Of a DNA stretch of 5,532 bases, positions 1-4,294 are shown in pieces (the first letter of the stretch is position 1; each line of letters starts with the position of its first letter). The DNA comes from JAYPHU01 sp038127535 (lineage in GTDB: Bacteria; Pseudomonadota; Alphaproteobacteria; Rhodospirillales; UBA2165): contig JAYPHU010000069.1 in NCBI GenBank assembly GCA_038127535.1, positions 1 to 5,532 of the forward strand, written 5' to 3'. The notes beneath the pieces are model-generated. The model was not told where the DNA came from and made no database searches. It saw nothing but the letters and a program-made list of their open reading frames with translations. The position numbers were made by a program, and so were the translations under genes.

Positions 1-807
1 GGCATTCCCGACCTTAGGCTCTTCTAGCTTTTTGAGGGGCGAGACGGTCTCTGCAGGCTCGTCTCCCCCAAACAGGCCTTTGACGCCGTCCGAAATTTTA
101 CCGAAGAAGCCGGATTTGTTTTCGCTGCCGGTTTCGCCAGCCTGCTCCAATGGCGTTGGTCCGGCTGTGGGACTCGTCGGTTGCGGGGCATTGGGTAATA
201 CTGGCACGGTGGTAACGTCGGTCCGGGTCGACGGCGTGGAGAACGTGCCTGAAGATGGCAACAGAGTCGCCGCCGCCGCATTCGGGTTGAACGGATCGTT
301 GGCAGGCGCCGGCATTGGCGGCCGCGGGACCTGTAAATTGGACGCTGTTGGTTCGGCAAGACGGGGTGCCGGCGCCGGCGGGAGAGCGTCAGGCAGCGGT
401 GTGCCGTTGGGGGAGGTCTCTCCGAAAAGTTGCCGGGGCGCAGGTGCGATGGAGTTGCCCTGACTTAGATTGGCTCGTTCTTGAGGAGTTGGCCCATTCG
501 CTTCCGGTTGCTGGTTCAACAGCTGGTTCCGGACCCCGAGAATATAGTGGGCTATTGGGAAAAACCCTCGTTCCACCGCCAGTCCGGCGGCTTTTACGCC
601 AGTATCCTCCACGGCAAGCCAGCTGGCGTTGGTGGACAAGATATTCCGGACGGTAGTGATGTCATTTTCCTCGACGGCGATTAGCAGGCGCTCCCGCATC
701 TGGCCCGCATCCTGACGCGAGGATTGCGCCCAGGCATTCACCCCGACCATCATCATTCCAGCCAATAATAGTGCGGAAAACAGAGTCTGTTTAATTATTA
801 GGTTCAT
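1..807 (-). CDS. Exported ankyrin-like, proline-rich protein (partial, C-terminus beyond window)
   Basis: The minus-strand frame is open without a stop from the ATG at 807-805 to the left edge, giving 269 residues. Residues 1-27 look like a Sec signal peptide: K6, a hydrophobic core (LFSALLLAGMMMVGV) and an A-W-A site before Q28. Residues 38-92 fit one to two degenerate ankyrin repeats (LLIAVEENDITTVRNIL, then a G-x-x-A-x-x-L-A-V-E-R-G-F-type helix pair). Residues 100-225 are a low-complexity linker rich in Pro, Ala, Thr and Asn, including PPAPAPR and DPFNPNAAAA. Residues 233-248 (GFFGKISDGVKGLFGG) could form a short amphipathic helix. An envelope protein with a protein-binding role is an inference; no enzyme motif is seen. 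The ribosome binding site is weak, but a stop about 50 bases upstream in frame leaves this ATG as the best start. The gene is divergent from the Rdx gene at 1017, and the plus-strand ORFs over it are shadows. Confidence 0.8.
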   Translation of the reverse strand, partial: MNLIIKQTLFSALLLAGMMMVGVNAWAQSSRQDAGQMRERLLIAVEENDITTVRNILSTNASWLAVEDTGVKAAGLAVERGFFPIAHYILGVRNQLLNQQPEANGPTPQERANLSQGNSIAPAPRQLFGETSPNGTPLPDALPPAPAPRLAEPTASNLQVPRPPMPAPANDPFNPNAAAATLLPSSGTFSTPSTRTDVTTVPVLPNAPQPTSPTAGPTPLEQAGETGSENKSGFFGKISDGVKGLFGGDEPAETVSPLKKLEEPKVGNA

Positions 808-1016
808 TTCAGTTTGAATTATTTCAGGGCTATACAGCGCCAAATTCCCGGATGCCTGCTAAGCCGCAGGATGTCACAGTCTAAGAATTCGGATATAGCC
901 GAGAGAGTCAATGATACAATGCATTTTCATCGCCGACGATGGCATATTCTGTTGCAACAGCGCTGCCGAGCGGTATCTCTTAGGCTGGCGCTGACCAATC
1001 CCCCTTGAGGTTCGAG
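808..1016. other. Divergent intergenic region, AT-richer than its neighbours
   Basis: This region separates the start of the minus-strand ankyrin-like gene from the start of the Rdx gene, so it should hold promoters for both. A short plus-strand ORF at 814-1008 has no recognisable protein features and no ribosome binding site. A weak sigma70-like pair for the rightward gene is TTGCAA at 952-957 and TATCTC at 974-979 with a 16-base spacer; both boxes match consensus poorly. No tRNA is seen. The main structured element is the hairpin at 958-993. Confidence 0.6.
958..993 (+). promoter_or_regulatory. Inverted repeat / possible leader hairpin upstream of the Rdx gene
   Basis: CAGCGC at 958-963 is perfectly complementary to GCGCTG at 988-993. 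Two G-U pairs, then two G-C pairs around a bulged C985, could extend the stem inward. No T-run follows, so an intrinsic terminator is unlikely. The element ends 13 bases before the GAGG ribosome binding site at 1007-1010. It could be an operator (the weak -10 candidate lies between its arms) or a 5' leader hairpin. Its function is unknown and the repeat may be chance. Confidence 0.3.
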
Positions 1017-1241
1017 ATGAAAGTTGAAATATCATACTGTGGCCTCTGAAACTACGGTACTAGGGCCGTCCGTGTGAGGGATCTGATCGCCGAGAAATTT
1101 GACGCCGAGTTTACCGTTGTTGAGGGCGGTATGGGCGTATTCGATATCGCTGTCGACTGCGATATCGTCTTTTCAAAACGCACGTCCGGCTGGTTTCCCG
1201 AGGCCGCTGACATCGAGGCATTGGGACGGTCCGAAACATGA
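1017..1241 (+). CDS. SelW-like Rdx family selenoprotein with in-frame UGA (Sec)
   Basis: Reading the TGA at 1047-1049 as selenocysteine gives a 74-residue protein. It has a beta strand (KVEISY), the redox motif C8-G9-L10-U11 just after it, a basic helix (TRAVRVRDLIAEKF), a V-V-E-G-G-M-G-V-F-D-I segment at 34-44 and a DIVFSKRTSGWFP segment at 49-61. This is the order of the SelW/SelT/SelH (Rdx) family: thioredoxin-like fold, CxxU or CxxC after strand 1, a G-x-F-[ED]-[VI] strand, then a FSK...G-x-FP turn. Family members are small thiol-dependent redox proteins, mostly cytosolic; the exact substrate is usually unknown. The UGA sits exactly at the second redox position, and the frame stays open with high-GC third positions to the true TGA at 1239. 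Start: GAGG at 1007-1010, 6 bases before ATG. The stop overlaps the next ATG, implying translational coupling. Alternatives are a Cys-to-stop mutation or a sequencing error. Confidence 0.88.
1047..1049 (+). other. In-frame TGA, predicted selenocysteine codon
   Basis: This TGA is codon 11 of the Rdx gene, three residues after Cys8, where homologues carry Cys or Sec. Coding character and family motifs continue for 63 codons after it. Decoding would need SelA, SelB, SelC (tRNA-Sec) and SelD encoded elsewhere in the genome; none is in this window. Confidence 0.82.
1063..1088 (+). promoter_or_regulatory. Candidate bacterial SECIS hairpin downstream of the UGA
   Basis: Folded by eye: C1071-G1079, C1070-G1080 and U1069-A1081 form the upper stem, with U1082 bulged. 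G1068-C1083, C1066-G1085, G1064-U1087 and G1063-C1088 form a mismatched lower stem. The 7-base loop GUGUGAG (1072-1078) opens with G-U, and 22 bases lie between the UGA and the loop. Known bacterial SECIS elements have a short stem with a G in the first loop positions at roughly this distance from the UGA, for SelB to bind. The stem is weak and no energy was computed. A competing 4-bp hairpin (ACGG 1054-1057 with CCGT 1066-1069) lies too close to the UGA. Confidence 0.42.
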
Positions 1242-1549
1242 GCGAGAAATCTCCCTTCGGCCGATCCGGTTGGCAGCAAGCTCTACTAAGGGTGATCCGC
1301 CAGGCGTACTATTGGGCGGCCCGCCGGCTGGGCGGGGGCGTCAGGACGTTGGTGGGTATTCTGTTCATCATCGGCGGTATATTCGGCTTTTTGCCGATCT
1401 TGGGATTTTGGATGATCCCGGTCGGCATACTGATCGTCGCCATGGAGTTTCCAAGGTTCCAGAAACCCATCCGGGCATGGCTGTTTCGCAAAAAGATCGC
1501 AGCCGTTGCGGCCAAAGACGGGTCGGTGCGCGAGGAAAGCGTCAGTTAG
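1238..1549 (+). CDS. Small two-helix membrane protein, PGPGW-like
   Basis: A 103-residue protein. The N-terminal 35 residues are basic (R9, R18, R21, R29, R30, R36) and should stay in the cytoplasm. Two hydrophobic segments follow at about 38-51 (TLVGILFIIGGIFG) and 55-69 (LGFWMIPVGILIVAM), with a tight turn holding P53, G56, W58 and P61. A basic tail has F71-P72-R73-F74 and R84-K85-K86. A two-helix hairpin with Pro/Gly/Trp in the turn and an E-F-P just after helix 2 resembles the putative PGPGW transmembrane proteins, but the exact PGPGW string is absent, so this is a resemblance only. The ATG overlaps the stop of the Rdx gene (ATGA), so the two are probably co-translated; a membrane redox partner for the Rdx protein is speculation. 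Its last 8 bases overlap the end of the convergent sodium-channel gene. Confidence 0.82.
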   Translation: MSEKSPFGRSGWQQALLRVIRQAYYWAARRLGGGVRTLVGILFIIGGIFGFLPILGFWMIPVGILIVAMEFPRFQKPIRAWLFRKKIAAVAAKDGSVREESVS

Positions 1550-2381
1550 ACCGGCTCTCCAGCAGGTCCTTCAGGGTTTTGACATCCTCGCGTAGCGCGC
1601 TCAGCTCAACATGGATTTCCGAAGACTCCGAAATGATCTCCACATTCTCATCGCGCAGGGTTTGATGTTCTTCCGCGCTTTGAGACTGCATTGCGTCGAC
1701 GATGATGCCGATGAACAGGTTCAGCACCGCAAAGCTGGTGATCAGGATAAACGGCACGAAGAACACCCAGGCCCAGTTATGCACTTCCATGACCGGCCGG
1801 ACGATCCCCATGGACCAGCTTTCCAGGGTCATGATCTGGAACAGGGTGAACATGGATTTGCCGATATTACCGAACCAATCCGGAAATGTGTTGCCGAAGA
1901 AATTCGTCGCCAGCACCGAGAATATGTAAAAGATCAGCAAAATGATGGATCCCACGGACATGATGCCGGGGATGGCGCTGATCAGCGCCTGGGCGACCTT
2001 GCGCATTGAGGGCACGACCGAGAGCAGTCGCAACGCGCGGAAAATCCGAAGCGCCCGCAGCACCGACAGGGGGCCGGAATCCGGCATCAAAGCGATGCCG
2101 ACGATCACAAAATCAAAGACATTCCAGCCGTTTTTGAAAAAGGACAGCCGCCGATACAGCAGCTTCAGGAATATCTCGATGCTGAACACCGCCAGGACGA
2201 AGTCATCGAAGTAGAGCAGCAAAACCCTCGGCACGCCGGTGAAGTTGCCGTCCGTTTCCAGGCCTAGGGTGATGGCGTTGAGAACAATCAGTGCGGTGAT
2301 GAAATTCTGCGCGCGCCGGCCCTCGACCCATTGGCCGAGACGGATGATGAGACTATCGGACTGTTGGGTTGCGGTGGTCAT
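1542..2381 (-). CDS. Voltage-gated sodium channel, NavBac type (ion transport protein family)
   Basis: A complete 279-residue single-domain channel subunit, the usual size for NaChBac/NavAb proteins, which work as homotetramers in the inner membrane. Segments: S1 about 25-43, S2 52-77 (with D59, D60, E69), S3 85-100 with N87 and D90, and S4 106-122 with gating arginines R109, R112, R115 and R118 at every third position. S5 is about 140-160, pore helix 173-186, selectivity filter T185-L-E-S-W-S190 and S6 207-230. E187 is the filter glutamate typical of Na+-selective members. The C-terminus (about 248-277) is acidic and heptad-like, fitting the tetrameric coiled coil of this family. Depolarisation should open it to let Na+ in; links to motility, chemotaxis or pH homeostasis are known for a few relatives only. 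The ATG has no clear Shine-Dalgarno, but a TAA three codons upstream in frame rules out an extension. Confidence 0.96.
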   Translation of the reverse strand: MTTATQQSDSLIIRLGQWVEGRRAQNFITALIVLNAITLGLETDGNFTGVPRVLLLYFDDFVLAVFSIEIFLKLLYRRLSFFKNGWNVFDFVIVGIALMPDSGPLSVLRALRIFRALRLLSVVPSMRKVAQALISAIPGIMSVGSIILLIFYIFSVLATNFFGNTFPDWFGNIGKSMFTLFQIMTLESWSMGIVRPVMEVHNWAWVFFVPFILITSFAVLNLFIGIIVDAMQSQSAEEHQTLRDENVEIISESSEIHVELSALREDVKTLKDLLESRSN

Positions 2382-2498
2382 CGTGTGTTACAGCGGTTGA
2401 GTGAATCCAATAGTCTAAACACTTTTTTCAGACGGGAGATATAGTTTCTAAGACCAGACCCGTAAAGCGGATAGAGGTATCTCGGGGGAGATCACGGC
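2382..2498. promoter_or_regulatory. Divergent promoter region between sodium channel and GIY-YIG genes
   Basis: Both flanking genes point away from this short AT-rich gap. For the rightward gene a TATAGT -10-like box (2440-2445, five of six consensus bases) lies 18 bases after a poor -35 match, TAAACA (2416-2421). An imperfect dyad, GTCTAAAC at 2413-2420 against GTTT at 2444-2447 and AGAC at 2451-2454, brackets that spacer and could be an operator. No clear leftward promoter was found. All of this is by eye. Confidence 0.3.
2484..2490 (+). promoter_or_regulatory. Strong Shine-Dalgarno that fixes the TTG start of the GIY-YIG gene
   Basis: GGGGGAG lies 8 bases before the TTG at 2499-2501. In this frame there is no ATG or GTG between the upstream in-frame TAG (2472-2474) and the conserved first strand of the domain, so TTG is the only sensible start. 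Confidence 0.75.
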
Positions 2499-2762
2499 TT
2501 GCGTCATTGCTATGTCTATTTACTGCTGTCAGACGACGGCCCTGAATGCCGGACCTATGTGGGATGGACCACGGACTTGGCGGCCCGGCTGTCGGCCCAT
2601 AACGAGGGACGCGGGGCCAAGTTTACCCGCGGCCGGGCGTGGCGGTTGATCTATGCCGAAAAATTCCTGACGCGGGGTGACGCCATGAGCCGCGAATGGC
2701 GGCTAAAACGTGATCGAAAGTTCAGGGCTGAAATAACGGAGAGTTGCCGGGAATCGGGTTAA
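2499..2762 (+). CDS. GIY-YIG nuclease superfamily protein, UPF0213/YhbQ-like
   Basis: An 87-residue protein made of one GIY-YIG domain, close to the usual size of UPF0213 (E. coli YhbQ-like) proteins. Visible: the GIY equivalent Y5-V6-Y7, the YIG equivalent Y20-V21-G22, the catalytic-type arginine R30 in AARLSAHN, a GRGAKFTRGR segment (37-46) shared with this subfamily, and the likely metal-binding glutamate E66 in SREWRLKRD. The superfamily cuts one DNA strand using a divalent metal; for stand-alone UPF0213 proteins a DNA-repair role has been suggested, but the physiological substrate is not firm. Translation starts at a TTG with a strong ribosome binding site. The stop overlaps the end of the convergent minus-strand gene by 4 bases. 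Confidence 0.93.
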   Translation: MRHCYVYLLLSDDGPECRTYVGWTTDLAARLSAHNEGRGAKFTRGRAWRLIYAEKFLTRGDAMSREWRLKRDRKFRAEITESCRESG

Positions 2763-3127
2763 TCTTCGCCGGCGTCCCAGCCCCTGGCCGCTGGACCTTT
2801 CCGTTTGCGGGCGGTTTTGCGGCGCTCCAGCTCCATGAGCCGGTCGGCCTCTTTCTTGATCCGGATCATATTTTTCTCGGTGTAGATGGCATAGATAAAC
2901 AAGCCGGCCATCAGCACCTTGTTCACGGCGCCGATCACGACGATCCGAATGTCCCACTGCTGCCAGATACCGATACCGGTGAAGACGGCGCGGGCGAGGC
3001 CGATTTTCCAAAGCGTGGACGGAGGCGTCGGTAACTGGTTTATGTGCTCGGGTTCGTTGAACCGTCTCGGGAGGGGCCGGAAAAGAGCCGTTGGTCCCGT
3101 TTCTAACCAGATTCCGGGATTTTTCAA
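2759..3127 (-). CDS. Small single-helix membrane protein, uncertain start
   Basis: Not recognised as a known family. From a TTG at 3127-3125 (an AGG lies 9 bases upstream) the product would be 122 residues. The C-terminal 80 or so are convincingly coding, with third positions almost all G or C. One transmembrane helix (about 62-82, IRIVVIGAVNKVLMAGLFIYAIY) is followed by a charged, helical tail (KKEADRLMELERRKTARKRK). Upstream of about base 3010 the coding signal fades. The frame holds no ATG or GTG between the TTG and the middle of the membrane helix. The frame can be extended to an ATG at 3298, but that stretch is arginine-rich and unconvincing. A different minus frame starting at 3251 reads as a plausible hydrophilic leader, so a frameshift near 3050-3070 is possible. 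It overlaps the end of the GIY-YIG gene by 4 bases. Confidence 0.55.
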   Translation of the reverse strand: MKNPGIWLETGPTALFRPLPRRFNEPEHINQLPTPPSTLWKIGLARAVFTGIGIWQQWDIRIVVIGAVNKVLMAGLFIYAIYTEKNMIRIKKEADRLMELERRKTARKRKGPAARGWDAGED

Positions 3128-3301
3128 GAGGGGCGGCCTTTTCCGGGTCGGCCGAGCCCTCGAGCGATGCTGCGTCCGAGCACACCGAAACATTTGGCGT
3201 TGCCGACAGCAAACCCATTCGCGGCTCGACAAACGGGGCGCGTCGCGACATGCTGGCCCCACAAACATTTGAACATTCATACAGGGAGCTCGTGGCAAGC
3301 C
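3128..3301. other. Gap between the small membrane gene and the cyclase operon
   Basis: This should contain the promoter of the rightward cyclase-ThDP operon, and perhaps the true start of the leftward small membrane gene. No convincing -35/-10 pair, terminator or repeat was seen. GGGAG at 3284-3288 is the likely ribosome binding site for the cyclase gene, although its 13-base spacing to the ATG is long. Confidence 0.4.
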
Positions 3302-4273
3302 ATGTTAGACAAAAAAGTATCTCGTCAGGACCTTACGGACGCGGCTGAAAAATACAAAAACTGGGGCAAGTGGGGACCGGATGATGAAATCGGCACGCTG
3401 AACTTTACCTCGCCGGAGGATATTGTCGCCGCCTGCCAGCTGGTGAAGAAGGGCAAGGTCATTTCCATGGCGCTGAACTTCGACAACACGGGCCCGCAAG
3501 GCGCGAAGTCCACCTATCCGGCCATGGGCCGTATTAACCCGGTCCACACTATGCTGCGCACCGGCACGGATGCGTATTCAGGCGTTCTCGACAGCCGCGG
3601 CATTCGCGCCGCCGACGACATGGTAGTGATGCCGCTACAGTGCGGCACCCAATGGGACGGGCTCGGTCACGTCTTTTATGAAGACTATATGTGGAACGGC
3701 TACGACTGCCGGGAGGTAACTTCCGCCGGCGCGCAGAAATGCGGCATCGAAAAAACCAAAAGCAAGATGGTCGGCCGGGGTGTGCTGCTGGACGTGGCCA
3801 AGTTCAAAGGCAGCGACACGCTGGAAGACGGCTATGCCATCACCTGTCAGGATTTGTATGAGACGGCGGATTCACAAGAGATCAAAGTGAAGACCGGCGA
3901 CTTCGTCATCGTCCGCACTGGCCAGATGGAAGCGAAGATCGACGCCGGCAGCTGGGACGGCTACCCCGGCGGCGACGCCCCCGGCTTCTCCTTCGAGACG
4001 TTGGAGTGGATCCAGGATACGGAGCTGGCCGGTCTAGCCTCTGACACATGGGGTTGCGAGGTGCGGCCTAACGAGAGTGAGCCCGGCATCAATCAGCCCT
4101 GGCACTGGATCACCATCCCGATCATGGGGATGACCATGGGCGAGATTTTCTACCTCCGCGACATCGCCGAGGATTGCGCCGACGACGGAACCTATGAGTT
4201 CCTGTTCGTGGCGCCGGCGCTGCCGATTACCGGGGCGGTGGGCTCGCCGATCAATCCACTGGCCATCAAATAG
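3302..4273 (+). CDS. Cyclase family protein (kynurenine formamidase-like superfamily) with Gln-substituted metal motif
   Basis: A 323-residue protein of the cyclase/Kyn formamidase superfamily (Pfam Cyclase, PF04199), whose members hydrolyse amides, lactones or cyclic imides with a bound metal. The N-terminal YKNWGKWGPDDEIGTLN (18-34) is typical of the larger, roughly 300-residue branch. The signature H-x-G-T-H-x-D-x-x-x-H reads Q113-C-G-T-Q117-W-D119-G-L-G-H123, so two histidine ligands are Gln while Asp119 and His123 remain. Also seen: GDFVIVRTG (199-207), SDTWGCE (247-253) and the C-terminal H268 and E281 in PWHWITIPIMGMTMGE. No signal peptide, so cytosolic. An upstream in-frame ATG at 3167 would add 45 residues of poor composition with no good ribosome binding site, so 3302 is chosen. 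Only 21 bases separate it from the ThDP gene, so the two are likely an operon. The substrate is unknown. Confidence 0.92.
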   Translation: MLDKKVSRQDLTDAAEKYKNWGKWGPDDEIGTLNFTSPEDIVAACQLVKKGKVISMALNFDNTGPQGAKSTYPAMGRINPVHTMLRTGTDAYSGVLDSRGIRAADDMVVMPLQCGTQWDGLGHVFYEDYMWNGYDCREVTSAGAQKCGIEKTKSKMVGRGVLLDVAKFKGSDTLEDGYAITCQDLYETADSQEIKVKTGDFVIVRTGQMEAKIDAGSWDGYPGGDAPGFSFETLEWIQDTELAGLASDTWGCEVRPNESEPGINQPWHWITIPIMGMTMGEIFYLRDIAEDCADDGTYEFLFVAPALPITGAVGSPINPLAIK

Positions 4274-4283
4274 CAGCACACAC

Positions 4284-4288
4284 GGGGA
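4284..4288 (+). promoter_or_regulatory. Ribosome binding site of the ThDP enzyme gene
   Basis: GGGGA lies 6 bases upstream of the ATG at 4295, inside the 21-base spacer after the cyclase stop codon. This supports the start and shared transcription with the cyclase gene. Confidence 0.7.
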
Positions 4289-4294
4289 ACAGCG

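Noticed and set aside
24..463. Open frames over the left-edge gene in two other frames (24-359 minus, 32-463 plus)
   Set aside because: They are arginine- or glycine-rich shadows. The minus frame from 807 runs uninterrupted to the edge with a signal peptide and an ankyrin-like segment.
814..1008. 64-residue plus-strand ORF in the divergent gap
   Set aside because: No ribosome binding site, arginine-rich, AT-biased codons and no family resemblance. It also occupies the expected promoter region.
1047..1049. The TGA as a plain nonsense mutation making a pseudogene
   Set aside because: It falls precisely on the position where the family has Cys or Sec, the downstream frame is intact with family motifs, and the stop overlaps the next start. 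A mutation or sequence error remains possible but less likely.
1550..1600. Intrinsic terminator between the convergent membrane-protein and channel genes
   Set aside because: The genes overlap by 8 bases and no GC hairpin followed by a T-run is seen around the junction.
1099..1665. 188-residue plus-strand open frame across the Rdx, membrane-protein and channel genes
   Set aside because: It crosses three supported genes in another frame and has no recognisable composition or motif.
3167..3301. Upstream extension of the cyclase gene to an ATG at 3167
   Set aside because: The added 45 residues look non-coding and no homologous N-terminus is expected there. The ATG at 3302 leads directly into the conserved YKNWGKWG region.
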